DNA of 64,000 nucleotides from positions 81,299-145,298 of the forward strand of contig JAXMAR010000015.1 of the NCBI GenBank assembly GCA_046350295.1, given 5' to 3'. Of the stretch, positions 34,632 to 43,420 are shown piece by piece. How positions within the stretch are numbered: the first letter of the stretch is position 1; each line of letters begins with the position of its first letter. The notes under the pieces are model-generated. The model was not told where the DNA came from, did not search any database, and was given only the letters and a program-made list of their open reading frames with translations. The stretch is from JAXMAR01 sp046350295 (GTDB lineage: Bacteria; Planctomycetota; Planctomycetia; Gemmatales; Gemmataceae). Both the position numbers and the translations under genes were made by a program.

Positions 34632-35914
34632 TTATTTGACTCCGAGCACCGAGCGGATCGCCGCGCAGGATCGCTTCGCTGCGTGGGCCGGCGAGGGCGA
34701 ACGGCTGAACTGTAGCCGCCTTGCAAGTAGGCGTCGGCGGTGGGGATGTAGTCAGCGTCGCCGTCGCCGTAGCCGGCGACGGCGATGGGGCTTCGAGCGG
34801 CGCTGCTCCTGAGCGAAGAGCTGGCAATCGATGAACGGCTCGCCCGGCAGGTGGACGACCTTGATGGAGCCCAGATCGAGGCACGACATCGATGCTTGAG
34901 GCGCTCCAGCCAGGCGAGTTGGAAGGCGGCGTTGCGCCGCGCCCGCGTTTGTTTGGGGTCGCTCAGGATAGCCCGGCTCTGCTCGGCGCCGAATGTCTTC
35001 TCGCCGCGCGGCGGCAGCGTGACCGGCTCGATGCGCCAGGCGAAATCCTTCACCGCTTGCCGCGTCGTCACGCGCCAGGCGGCGGTCATCGCGTCGTAGA
35101 TGCGGTCGCGCAGCACGGGTCGGGTCTCGTGGGCGCCGTCGTTGTATTTGCCGGCCGTGATATTGCCGGAGCAGCCGGTGAAGTAGATCTGGAAGACGTC
35201 CGGCTCCTCGTCCTGCCGGCGCTTGCGGGCGAGGCCGCAGAAGTCGCTGCTGACGCGGCCGTCGCCATAGTAGCTCATGGGATGGGTGGCGTAGTAGCTG
35301 AGGGCGACGAGCGGGGTGGCGCCGTTCCAGAAGCTGACGGTTCGCAGCCAGGGATCGATGAGCCCTTCCGGCTCAGCGCGGACCTTGGGGTCGCGGGTGG
35401 CGCTGGTGCGGGTGAAGCGGACGCGGCCGTCGTCGCCGAGAATGCGCCGGTTGGAGGCGACGGCGTGGACGCGGCCATGGCCGAAGCCGGCATGGGTCCA
35501 TTCGCGCGTCCGTTTGAGGGATTCCTGGGCGGCGGCGGCGACGCGGTCGACGCAGCCCTGGAAAAACTTCAGATCCAGAGAGGTGGCCGGCATCGGCTGC
35601 TTCTGGATGAGTCGCTCGGCCGCGGGGTCCGCGAAGGGGGCGTTGTGCTGGTGTACGCAATGGACCGCGACTTTCTCCGGCACGGTGTGGACGGCGCGGG
35701 CTATGGCGCGGCGGAAGGCCTCGTTCCCCTCGTTACGCAGTCCGGTCCAATCGACCGCGCACAGGACGACCGGCTGTCCGTGGCCAAGCAGGACGACGCC
35801 GAGGGCGAAGAGGGGATCGTCAACACCGCGGACAGCCTCGATCCAGCCGCCGCAAAGCGGATGGCCCTCGGGCGGCGTGACGTCGCAACGAAATGTGGCC
35901 AGGTGCAAGGGCAT
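34632..35914 (-). pseudogene. Neutral/alkaline ceramidase-like hydrolase, several frameshifts near the C-terminus
   Basis: Starting at the ATG at 35914 (GAGGAAC upstream), about 340 residues read cleanly: CDVTPPEGHPLCGGWIEAV, VLCAVDWTGLRNEGNEAFR, VHCVHQHNAPFADP, ALSYYATHPMSYYGDG and YFTGCSGNITAGKYNDG. These match the N-terminal domain of planctomycete proteins annotated as neutral/alkaline non-lysosomal ceramidases. Ceramide as substrate is doubtful in this phylum. After LERLKHR the frame must be changed to read LDLGSIKVVHLPGEPFID, again for VAGYGDGDADYIPTADAYLQ, and again for VQPFALAGPRSEAILRG to the end VLGVK. Conserved sequence on each side points to small indels. It probably shares an operon with the oxidoreductase downstream. 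Confidence 0.72.
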
Positions 35915-35948
35915 GACATTGTTCCTCAACGGACACGCGCTTGAAGCT

Positions 35949-36012
35949 GTTCAAAACAGGGACCGTCCCTCTGCTTTGCCAAATCACCCAGTTTTCCGGG
36001 TGGTGGGGACAG
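35949..36012. repeat. Palindromic repeat, GGGAC family, copy 3
   Basis: TGTTCAAAACAGGGACCGTC and CCT, matching copy 2 at about 23257-23278, are followed about 35 bases later by GGGGACAGG as a shorter, degenerate second arm. It lies upstream of the ceramidase-like gene. Confidence 0.6.
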
Positions 36013-36168
36013 GCCGGCTTTGGAACAAGCGGTCCGCCTCGTCCGTCTTTTCCACCCTTATCTTTAGCCAAAACATTAAAAAATGTGGAAACCGACTAGC
36101 GAAAGGGGGTGGCTTTTGCCGATGATAAGGGATAAGCGTCCCGAGAACCATCCTTCAGGCGACGGAAA

Positions 36169-37093
36169 ATGAAAAGTAATCGCAGGCTTCAGGCGCGTCT
36201 GTTCGGCGCTGCGCTGGCGGCGGCGGCGCTCTTCGGCGCTCCGAGCTGGCTTTACGCCCAGGCTGGCGGCACCGCGGGAACCACCACCGGTACCACGAGC
36301 GGCCCGACGGCCGGCACCACGACGACGACCAGCGCGGGCTTCACGGGCGGCTCCGGCAGCGGCAGCACATCGACGGCGACCAGTACGAGCTTCGCCGGCA
36401 GCACGGCCACCCAGTTCTCGGGTGGACAGGGACTCTCCTTCAGCGGCGGGTCGGGAGGAACGACCAGCACGGGCATTCTCGGCGGCGCGGCGCGCGGCGG
36501 CACGTCGTACACCGCTCCCTCTCCGACCAGCTACAATCCGTTCACGGCGACCTATATCAGTCCTCTGGCGGCCGGAGCCACCGCCCTGAGCAGCACGACC
36601 TCCATGGGCAAGCGCCACCACCATCGCCAGCGGCGCTCGCACAGGACCGGGCGCGGCGACCTCCACCGCCGCCATTGCCCGCGCCCTTTACTCACTGGAG
36701 CTGACCACGACCACGGGCCGCACCGGTAGCGGCGGCTTCGGACCTGCCGGCTTCGGCAGCGTGGCGGGGGCGGGCGTAACGACCTATCGCGGCCCAAGCT
36801 CGAGCTTCACGACTTACGGGACCTATCGCAATCCTTCCTACATCACCACGCTCGACGAATCCATACCCATCGTGGCGCACGCGGCCCCCGAGTTGCAACG
36901 CAACCTACAAACCATGCTGGACAATTCCGCCGCCTTGAGAAAGCTGCGCGGCCTCGATGTGGCCGTCGACTCAGGGACCGTCGTCTTGCGCGGCGCCGTC
37001 ACCTCCGAGCGCGAGCGCAAGCTCGTCGAAGGGATGGTGCGGCTCACGCCGGGGGTGCGCGATGTTCGAAATGAGCTGTCAGTAGTGAAATAG
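36169..37093 (+). CDS. Secreted BON-domain protein with Gly/Ser/Thr-rich region, one frameshift
   Basis: It starts MKSNRRLQARLFGAALAAAA, a signal peptide cut near LYAQA. About 110 residues of Gly/Thr/Ser low-complexity sequence follow (GTTTGTTSGPTAGTTTTTS). The frame breaks near 36606 after SSTTSMG. Restoring one base gives ATTIASGARTGPGAATSTAA, then LYSLELTTTTGRTGSGGFGP, which joins the C-terminal BON domain (LRKLRGLDVAVDSGTVVLRG, ERKLVEGMVRLTPGVRDVRN). BON domains bind membranes or envelope polymers in exported proteins. The total length leaves a remainder of one, in line with one extra base. It is probably an envelope protein, with no partner gene nearby. Confidence 0.8.
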
Positions 37094-37193
37094 ACGGGGC
37101 TGCTTTCAACAGTTCCTACGAGGGGCAGGTTGCCTGGCGTGCCGGTCGGCAGGCCAGGCGGCCTGCCCCACGCTGTTAGCGGCCTGTCCCCAC

Positions 37194-37676
37194 TCAATCT
37201 CCCGTGCCCAGCTCCGTCTCGGCCTCGATTTTTCCTTCCGGCTGGTAGGCGGCGCCGGCGAGCAGCCAGGTCCGCACCCAGGGGAGCGCCTCTTCCAGGC
37301 GTTTCTTGCCCGCCTCACTCAGCTCGGTGGAGAAGCCGAAACGGTCGCCGGGGATCGTCAGCAGCCAGGCGGGCGGATGATTGCGGCTCAGCGCCTGGGC
37401 GAGACCGAGCAGTCCTTCGGGATTCAGGATGTGCGGATCCCGGTTTTCCGTCGCGGGCTGCAGCCGACGCATGCGGATGCCCGGCTGCTTGCGCACCGCA
37501 TCGATGAAGAGAACCGCTTCCGCCGCGACGATGCGTTCGGCCAACTCCGGCGTGAGTTGGTGGGCATCGACAATTTCCAGGTCCGGCGCTTTCCAGCCGG
37601 CGACAGCCCGCACGAGCCGGGGCCCCAGACCGTCGTCGCCGCGCATCTCATTACCGAATCCAATCAACAGCTTCAT
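37194..37676 (-). CDS. Hydrogenase maturation protease-family peptidase
   Basis: The protein has 160 residues and the HyaD/HybD/HoxM fold signature: an N-terminal LLIGFGNEMRGDDGLGPRLV with the nickel-sensing Asp/Glu region, then EIVDAHQLTPELAE and VLFIDAVRKQPG. In hydrogenase systems these endopeptidases trim the large subunit after nickel insertion. No hydrogenase structural or hyp gene is visible here, so its partner must lie elsewhere or it serves another protein. The ATG at 37676 follows GGAGGT at 9 bases. The frame is intact. Confidence 0.88.
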   Translation of the reverse strand: MKLLIGFGNEMRGDDGLGPRLVRAVAGWKAPDLEIVDAHQLTPELAERIVAAEAVLFIDAVRKQPGIRMRRLQPATENRDPHILNPEGLLGLAQALSRNHPPAWLLTIPGDRFGFSTELSEAGKKRLEEALPWVRTWLLAGAAYQPEGKIEAETELGTGD

Positions 37677-37817
37677 CGCTCGCTGACCTCCGACCTCTCG
37701 ACCTCGACAGGAAGTATACAGGCTCAGGAGCGCGAGCAAAGGGCGCCAACCTGTTCAAAGGACGCCGCATCCGTATCTTCTGGCAGGCGGACTGGGCGCT
37801 CCCGAGGACACGCTGCG

Positions 37818-39233
37818 ATGGCCAATCCCGACACCGGCGGCACGCGGAGGCGCCTCCTCTGTTCGCTCGGCGCAAGCGTTTTCGGCGCTCTCGTCTTGCT
37901 TCTCCTTCCCGAACGCGCCGAGGCCGCGAACCCGCTTCATTTGCCCCTCTGGAGCGTCGCACCGTTCGCGCTTTTGCTCCTGGGCATCGCCCTCTTGCCG
38001 CTCGTCGCCCGGCATTTCTGGGAAAGCAATCGCAACAAGGGGCTTGTCTCGCTCGGCCTTGCCCTGCCGACGTCCGTGCTGCTCTTCGTTCATCAGTGGA
38101 CGACCGGGGAAGACACGCTGCATCCGCTCGGACACGCCCTGGGCGATTATGCCTCCTTCATCCTCCTTGTCGGCGCGCTCTACACGGTTTCGGGCGGCAT
38201 CCTGGTGCGCGGCGACATCCTGCCGCGACCCACCGTCAACGCGGCCTTCCTCGGCCTCGGCTGCGTCCTGGCCAACTTCCTCGGCACCACGGGCGCCAGC
38301 GTCCTGCTCATCCGGCCGCTGCTCCGCATCAACCGGCATCGGCGCCACGTCAAGCACATCCCCGTTTTCTTTATCTTCACCGTCTCCAACCTCGGCGGAC
38401 TGCTCACGCCGCTCGGCGATCCGCCTCTTTTCCTCGGCTTTCTCCAGGGCGTGCCGTTCGCCTGGACGCTCCGCCTGTGGCCGCAATGGCTGCTGGCCAA
38501 CGGCCTGGCGCTCGCGATGTTCCTGGTGTGGGATGGCGTTGCATTCAAGCGCGAGGGGCCCGAGGCGCGTGACGCGGAGCTGATGGGGAAGGACGTGCTG
38601 CGCCTGAGCGGCAAGCGGAACCTCGTTTTCCTTGCCGGGATCATCGCGGCGGTGCTGGTTCAGCGTGCCCTGGACCCGCCTTGGGGACAGATCGCGAGCG
38701 GGGCGGCGCTATTCGTGCTGGCGTTGCTGTCCTGGATCTTCACGCGTCCCTCGCTACGTTTGGCCAACGCCTTCCACTGGGCGCCGATCATCGAGGTCGC
38801 CGTCGTTTTCGCGGGCATCTTCGTGACGATGGTTCCGGCGCTCGCCATTCTTCAAGAGAGCCGCGCGGCATTGGGCGTCGACCGACCCTGGCAATACTTC
38901 TGGCTCACCGGCGGCCTCTCCAGCTTCCTCGACAACGCCCCGACTTACAGCGCCTTCGCGACCATGGCGGCGGGGGGAGTCGATTTCGGCCGCCTCGCCG
39001 CCGATCAGGTTCCGGGCCTGGACGGTCCGCTCGTTCTCGCGGCGATCAGCTGCGGGGCGGTCTTCATGGGCGCGAACACCTACATCGGCAACGGGCCGAA
39101 CTTCATGGTGAAAGCCATCGCGGAGGAGGCGGGGTATCCGACACCGAGCTTTATGGGGTACTTGGCCTATTCGGTGGGGATCTTGCTGCCGATCTTCGTG
39201 TTGATAACGCTCGTCTTCTTCCGGCCGATGTAA
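37818..39233 (+). CDS. CitMHS-type ion/citrate transporter (ArsB/NhaD superfamily)
   Basis: The protein has 471 residues. A signal-like first helix is followed by about twelve hydrophobic segments (SVAPFALLLLGIALLPLVA, LGLGCVLANFLGTTGASVLL, LNFL-type turn FTVSNLGGLLTPLGDPPLF). The repeated NLGGLLTPLGDPP and the late FLDNAPTYSAFATMAAGG are the two half-site motifs of the ion transporter fold shared by NhaD antiporters and CitMHS carriers. It is probably a sodium/proton antiporter or carboxylate carrier in the inner membrane; the substrate cannot be told from sequence alone. The ATG at 37818 follows GAGGA. It ends at the hexamer array at 39247. Confidence 0.85.
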   Translation: MANPDTGGTRRRLLCSLGASVFGALVLLLLPERAEAANPLHLPLWSVAPFALLLLGIALLPLVARHFWESNRNKGLVSLGLALPTSVLLFVHQWTTGEDTLHPLGHALGDYASFILLVGALYTVSGGILVRGDILPRPTVNAAFLGLGCVLANFLGTTGASVLLIRPLLRINRHRRHVKHIPVFFIFTVSNLGGLLTPLGDPPLFLGFLQGVPFAWTLRLWPQWLLANGLALAMFLVWDGVAFKREGPEARDAELMGKDVLRLSGKRNLVFLAGIIAAVLVQRALDPPWGQIASGAALFVLALLSWIFTRPSLRLANAFHWAPIIEVAVVFAGIFVTMVPALAILQESRAALGVDRPWQYFWLTGGLSSFLDNAPTYSAFATMAAGGVDFGRLAADQVPGLDGPLVLAAISCGAVFMGANTYIGNGPNFMVKAIAEEAGYPTPSFMGYLAYSVGILLPIFVLITLVFFRPM

Positions 39234-39246
39234 TTCCTGCTCCTGT

Positions 39247-39363
39247 TCCTAATCATAATCTTAATCCTAATCCTAATCCTAATCCGAATCTGCTGACAGG
39301 ACGACATTGGATCAGGCGAGACAAAGGAGGATTAAGATTAAGATTAGGATTAAGATTAGGATC
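39247..39363. repeat. Inverted pair of AT-rich hexamer arrays between convergent genes
   Basis: The left array (39247-39290) repeats CCTAAT/CTTAAT with small variations. The right array (39327-39363) repeats GGATTA/AGATTA. They are inverted relative to each other and could pair over about 35 bases. It lies between the transporter end (39233) and the convergent secreted protein end (39375), where a bidirectional terminator would be expected. Confidence 0.75.
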
Positions 39364-39374
39364 GGTTCTTGACT

Positions 39375-39986
39375 TTACTTGGTCTTCGGTCTTTTCGCGA
39401 TGTACCCCTTGATCATATTGGTCGCATGGGCGGTGGCGCCTTCGCGCGGGTCGCCGCCCATCCAGTAGCCGGAGCCGCCGGTGCGTTTGCCGTTGCGGAG
39501 CGGAGGCTCGCCGAGTTGCGTCGTCGTGAGCGCCGGCATGGGAAATGAGTCGTTCTTGCGCATGGCATTGCCCCACTCTTCCAGCGTGACCGGATGGCCC
39601 AGCATCGTCGGGTCGAAGACGAGCCATTGCACCTTGTCGCCGACGCGGACAGGCACAAGCGGGGCGACGTGGAAGTCCCAGCTCATCGTCCCTTTCGGCG
39701 TCTTGGCGAAGAGGCGGTTCTTGCCCGAGAAGGCCCAGGCGCGGCGCAGCTCGACGCCCATCTGTCGGAGTTGCAGGGTCATCAAATGGCACCGGGCGTA
39801 GCAGCCATCGGCCGGGAAATCGTACGCGAGGTCCTGATGACGGAGCATGGAGAAGAGGACGAACGCCTTCTGCTGATCGAGCGCGTTGACCTCGGCCGGA
39901 TCCTCGGGCAGGCCGAAGGCGCCGGCGGCTGCCGAGGTGGCGACGGCGAAGCAGAGGACGAAAGCAGGACAAAAGCGGCGAAGCAT
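39375..39986 (-). CDS. Secreted protein-glutaminase-like (deamidase fold) protein
   Basis: The protein has 203 residues, starting with a signal peptide (FCPAFVLCFAVATSAAAGAF). The catalytic pattern matches protein glutaminase-type deamidases: Cys in DGCYARCHLMTLQLRQMG, His in TMSWDFHVAPLVPV and Asp in QWLVFDPTMLGHPV. These form the papain-like Cys-His-Asp triad that removes the side-chain amide of protein Gln. I infer an exported enzyme acting on proteins outside the cytoplasm; it could instead be a peptidase or transglutaminase of the same fold. The ATG at 39986 directly precedes the signal peptide. The frame is intact. Confidence 0.75.
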   Translation of the reverse strand: MLRRFCPAFVLCFAVATSAAAGAFGLPEDPAEVNALDQQKAFVLFSMLRHQDLAYDFPADGCYARCHLMTLQLRQMGVELRRAWAFSGKNRLFAKTPKGTMSWDFHVAPLVPVRVGDKVQWLVFDPTMLGHPVTLEEWGNAMRKNDSFPMPALTTTQLGEPPLRNGKRTGGSGYWMGGDPREGATAHATNMIKGYIAKRPKTK

Positions 39987-40219
39987 GGGTGTGGTTTCAG
40001 TGGCGGCGACTACACCAGGATAGCGTCGCGGCGGACGGCGCCGGACCATCTTTCCGACGATTGAGCGATTGTAACCGATGCGGGGCCGGGCCGAAAGAAA
40101 TCCGGTTTTTTCTCGTTCCTTTTGCCGCGGCGGCGCTTAGAGTAACAACCACAACCATCCGCCCGGGCCCGTCGTTGCCCGCCTTTGGCCCGGCCGTTCC
40201 GCAACCGGGAGTCCATCCG

Positions 40220-41308
40220 ATGCGCATCCTTGCTCTCATGGTGTCCGCGCTGGTTCTCGTCCTTCAGCCCGCCGCGAGCGACGCGGGAAAGGACAAGGGC
40301 GTCAAGAAAGAGACGAAGAAGAAAGAAGTCTGGACCGATCCCGAAGACGCCTCGATCCCCATCGATTTCTACCTGCAGGGGGAGTACCTCGGCAAGTCGA
40401 AGGAGGGCACGGTCGGCGCCCAGGTCATCGCCCTGGGGAACGGCGAGTTCCAGGCGGTGATCTACCCCGGCGGCCTGCCCGGCTCCGGCTGGGACGGCAA
40501 GAACCGCAGCCTGATGCAAGGGTGCCTCGGAGACGACGGGGTTGTCTTCAGCCCCGCGACCGGAAAACGCAGGTACATCGCCCAGAAGCCGGAGGAGTTC
40601 TCCGCCACCGCGAAGTTTCCTCCGGTCGGGCAGCAGGATCACTCGGGCAAACTCACGAAGGGGGTGCTCGTCATCAAGGGGAAGGACGGCGCTAGCGTCA
40701 AGCTTGCATCGATCGCTCGCAAGAGCAACACGATGGGTCTGAAGGCGCCGCCGGGCGCGGTCGTTCTCTTCGACGGCAAAGACGCCAGCGCGTGGAACCG
40801 CGGCCGGGTCGACAAGGGCGTCCTCAACACCGACGGCTCGGACATCGTCACCAAGAAAAAGTTCAACAACTACACGGCCCACGTCGAGTTCCTGCTCCCC
40901 TTCCGGCCCGACGCGCGCGGCCAGGGACGCGGCAACAGCGGCTTCTACCAGGTCGATCACTACGAGGTGCAGATCCTCGACAGCTTCGGCCTGGAGGGGA
41001 AAGACAACGAATGCGGCGGCATCTACACGAAGAAGACGCCGATTCTCAACATGTGCCTCCCGCCCTTGCAATGGCAGACCTATGACGTGGACTTCACGAA
41101 CGCCGTCGCTGACGCCTCCGGCAAGAAGGTGAAGAACGCCCGCGTGACGGTCCGGCTCAACGGCGAAGTGATCCACGACAACGTCGAGATCACCGGCCCG
41201 ACCGGCGGCGGCCGCTCCGAGCCGGAAGCCACGCCCGGCCCCATCAAGCTCCAGGGGCACGGCAACCCGCTGCAATTCCGCAACATCTGGATCGTCGAGA
41301 AAAAGTAA
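40220..41308 (+). CDS. Secreted DUF1080 (3-keto-disaccharide hydrolase-like) protein
   Basis: The protein has 362 residues. It has a signal peptide (MRILALMVSALVLVLQPAAS) and a Lys-rich spacer (GKDKGVKKETKKKEV), then about 150 residues of beta-rich sequence. The DUF1080 jelly-roll domain covers residues 185-360: VVLFDGKDASAWN, FNNYTAHVEFLLPF, NSGFYQVDHYEVQILDSFG and HGNPLQFRNIWI. DUF1080 proteins, very numerous in planctomycetes, include hydrolases of 3-keto-glycosides. The ATG at 40220 follows GGGAG. The sialidase fusion gene follows 93 bases later on the same strand, across a palindromic repeat, so shared control in glycan breakdown is possible. Confidence 0.9.
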   Translation: MRILALMVSALVLVLQPAASDAGKDKGVKKETKKKEVWTDPEDASIPIDFYLQGEYLGKSKEGTVGAQVIALGNGEFQAVIYPGGLPGSGWDGKNRSLMQGCLGDDGVVFSPATGKRRYIAQKPEEFSATAKFPPVGQQDHSGKLTKGVLVIKGKDGASVKLASIARKSNTMGLKAPPGAVVLFDGKDASAWNRGRVDKGVLNTDGSDIVTKKKFNNYTAHVEFLLPFRPDARGQGRGNSGFYQVDHYEVQILDSFGLEGKDNECGGIYTKKTPILNMCLPPLQWQTYDVDFTNAVADASGKKVKNARVTVRLNGEVIHDNVEITGPTGGGRSEPEATPGPIKLQGHGNPLQFRNIWIVEKK

Positions 41309-41321
41309 CGGGAAACGTCCG

Positions 41322-41382
41322 GTCAGAGCCGGAAGCGTGGGCGACGGTGTTGAGCGCCGTCGCTTACGCTTCCGGCTCTGAC
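41322..41382. repeat. Palindromic repeat, AGAGCCGGAAGCG family, copy 1
   Basis: Arms at 41322-41347 and 41357-41382 are nearly perfect inverted copies (CAGAGCCGGAAGCG, then GCGACGG). They begin 14 bases after the DUF1080 stop. A second copy is at 59111-59173. Confidence 0.85.
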
Positions 41383-41400
41383 ATTCGCGGAGAAAAGGTC

Positions 41401-43278
41401 ATGCGCGAATGTTACGCCGCCTTCGTCGCCTTCTGGGGCATCGCCTTCGCCCCGGCACGGGACATTGTTCAGCGCCCCGTTTTCGAATCCGGCAAGGAAG
41501 GCTATCACACCTTCCGCATTCCCTCGCTACTCGTCACGCCGAAAGGAACGCTGCTCGCGTTTTGCGAGGGGCGCAAGAACAGCTCGAGCGATACCGGCGA
41601 CATCGACCTGGTCCTCAAGCGCTCGACGGACGGCGGCAAGACCTGGGGGCCGATGCAGATCGTCTGGGACGACGGCGCCAACACCTGCGGCAACCCGTGC
41701 CCCGTTGTCGACCGCAAGACCGGCGTCATCTGGCTGCTCCTGACCCACAACTTCGGCGCCGACACCGAGGCGAAGATCGTCGCCGGTACGAGCAAAGGGA
41801 AGCGCACGGTGTGGGTCGCCCAGAGCGAGGACGACGGCTTGACGTGGTCCAGGCCGGTGGAGATCACCAAGGACGTGAGCCGGCCGGACTGGACCTGGTA
41901 CGCCACGGGGCCGGGCGTCGGCATCCAGACGAAGAGCGGCCGGCTGGTTGTTCCGTGCGACAACAAGCTGGCGGGGACGAAGGCGAAACAGGCCCACGTC
42001 ATCTACAGCGACGACGCGGGCAACACCTGGAAGCTGGGCGGGGTCGTCGGACCGGGTTGCAACGAGTCGCAGATCGTCGAGCTGTCGGACGGTGCTCTGA
42101 ATCTCAACATTCGAAGCTACCGTGGCGGCCGTTGCCGTCTGGTCGCGCTCAGCAATGACGGGGGCGCGTCGTTCGGCGAACCGGTGGAGGACAAGGCCCT
42201 CGTCGAACCGGTGTGCCAGGCGAGCATTCTTGGCCATCCCGGAAAGCCGGGATTCGTCCTCTTCTCCAACCCGGCGAGCCGCAAGCGCGAGAACATGACG
42301 GTCCGGCTCAGCACCGACGACGCCCGAACCTGGAGCGGCTCGCTCGTATTGCATGCCGGTCCGGCCGCCTATTCGTGCCTGGCGGTCCTGAGCGACGGCT
42401 CGATCGCGTGTCTCTACGAGCGCGGCGTCAAGAATGCGTACGAGACGATCACGCTGGCGACTTTTCCGCTCGCCGCGCTGAAAGCCGCCGGCGCCCTGCC
42501 TCCGGCCGACGAAAAGACGCCGTACCGCCTTTTCGCCATGGACACCGGTTTACGCGGGCCGGACATGAAGACCGTCGAGGACCGCGTCCTCCTGCTCAAA
42601 AAGCTCGGCTACTCAGGCATCGGCTACACCTTCAATCCCGCAGAATTGCACAAACTGCTCGAGCTGCTCGACAAGCATGGCCTCGAGTTGAGCGCCCTCT
42701 ACACGTCGCCGGCGCTGAGCGACAAGGCCGACCCGGCGCTGGTCAAGGCGCTGCCTCTGCTGAAAGGACGCAAGACGCGCATCGAGCTGGCGATCCGCCG
42801 TGGGGCGACGAAAGGGGAGGACGGGGACAAGCAGGCGATCGCGATGCTGAAGGAACTCTCCGATCTCGTCGGCGACTCGGGACCTATCATCTCGATCTAT
42901 CCGCACATCGGGTTTTTCACGTCGACTGAGACTCACGGTCTTCGTCTGGTACTGAAGGTCGACCGCAAGAACGTGAAGACTCACTTCAACCTCTATCACT
43001 CACCGGCGCGGCGCGAGCGGGAGGCAATGGAGGGGTTCCTCAAGGATGCGCTGCCCTACATCGGTTGCGTCACCATCAACGGACTCGATGGCAAAGACCG
43101 CATCGTTCCGCTCGATCAAGGAGACTACGACGTGGAAGCGTTCGTGCGCATGCTGAACCGCGTCGGCTACCGCGGCCCCATCGGCTTGCAGGCGTACGCC
43201 GTGCCGGGGCCGTCCGCGGAGCATCTCGCCCGATCGAAGAAACGCTGGGATGAGATCGTCGGCAAGCTCGCGAAGTGA
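41401..43278 (+). CDS. Sialidase (GH33-like) fused to a xylose isomerase-like TIM barrel
   Basis: The protein has 625 residues. A short signal-like start leads to a six-bladed sialidase domain (about 20-370) with FRIPSLLVTPKGTLLAFCEG (RIP motif). Asp-boxes are STDGGKTWGP, SEDDGLTWSRP, SDDAGNTWKLG, SNDGGASFGEP and STDDARTWSGS. Residues 380-625 form a separate TIM-barrel domain of the xylose isomerase/sugar-phosphate isomerase type (LLLKKLGYSGIGYTFNP, RIELAIRRGATKGEDGDKQA, TINGLDGKDRIVPLDQGDYD, YRGPIGLQAYAVPGPS). The pairing suggests cleavage of a sialoside or related glycan followed by handling of the released sugar; the second step is inference. The ATG at 41401 follows AAAAGGTC. Confidence 0.85.
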   Translation: MRECYAAFVAFWGIAFAPARDIVQRPVFESGKEGYHTFRIPSLLVTPKGTLLAFCEGRKNSSSDTGDIDLVLKRSTDGGKTWGPMQIVWDDGANTCGNPCPVVDRKTGVIWLLLTHNFGADTEAKIVAGTSKGKRTVWVAQSEDDGLTWSRPVEITKDVSRPDWTWYATGPGVGIQTKSGRLVVPCDNKLAGTKAKQAHVIYSDDAGNTWKLGGVVGPGCNESQIVELSDGALNLNIRSYRGGRCRLVALSNDGGASFGEPVEDKALVEPVCQASILGHPGKPGFVLFSNPASRKRENMTVRLSTDDARTWSGSLVLHAGPAAYSCLAVLSDGSIACLYERGVKNAYETITLATFPLAALKAAGALPPADEKTPYRLFAMDTGLRGPDMKTVEDRVLLLKKLGYSGIGYTFNPAELHKLLELLDKHGLELSALYTSPALSDKADPALVKALPLLKGRKTRIELAIRRGATKGEDGDKQAIAMLKELSDLVGDSGPIISIYPHIGFFTSTETHGLRLVLKVDRKNVKTHFNLYHSPARREREAMEGFLKDALPYIGCVTINGLDGKDRIVPLDQGDYDVEAFVRMLNRVGYRGPIGLQAYAVPGPSAEHLARSKKRWDEIVGKLAK

Positions 43279-43420
43279 CCTACAACCGACATCGAAAACC
43301 GACCCGGAATAGGCAAGGATGGAGATGGGACCGTCCGGGCGCCCGGTCCGCGCATCGGGACGGCAGACGACAAAGGGCGTAAACGGCGTCGGGCCGATGA
43401 CAAACGGTGGAAACGGCTTG

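Noticed and set aside
36070..36140. Segment with GGAAACC and GCGAAAGG, faintly like a cyclic-di-GMP riboswitch, upstream of the BON gene
   Set aside because: The conserved core and paired stems of the GEMM motif could not be drawn; too few invariant bases match.
39247..39363. Hexamer arrays as telomere-like chromosome ends
   Set aside because: They are short, inverted, imperfect and flanked by ordinary genes on both sides; an intergenic hairpin is the simpler reading.
40010..41275. 421-codon minus-strand frame opposite the DUF1080 gene
   Set aside because: Mirror frame of a recognised gene with a signal peptide; it has no motif of its own.
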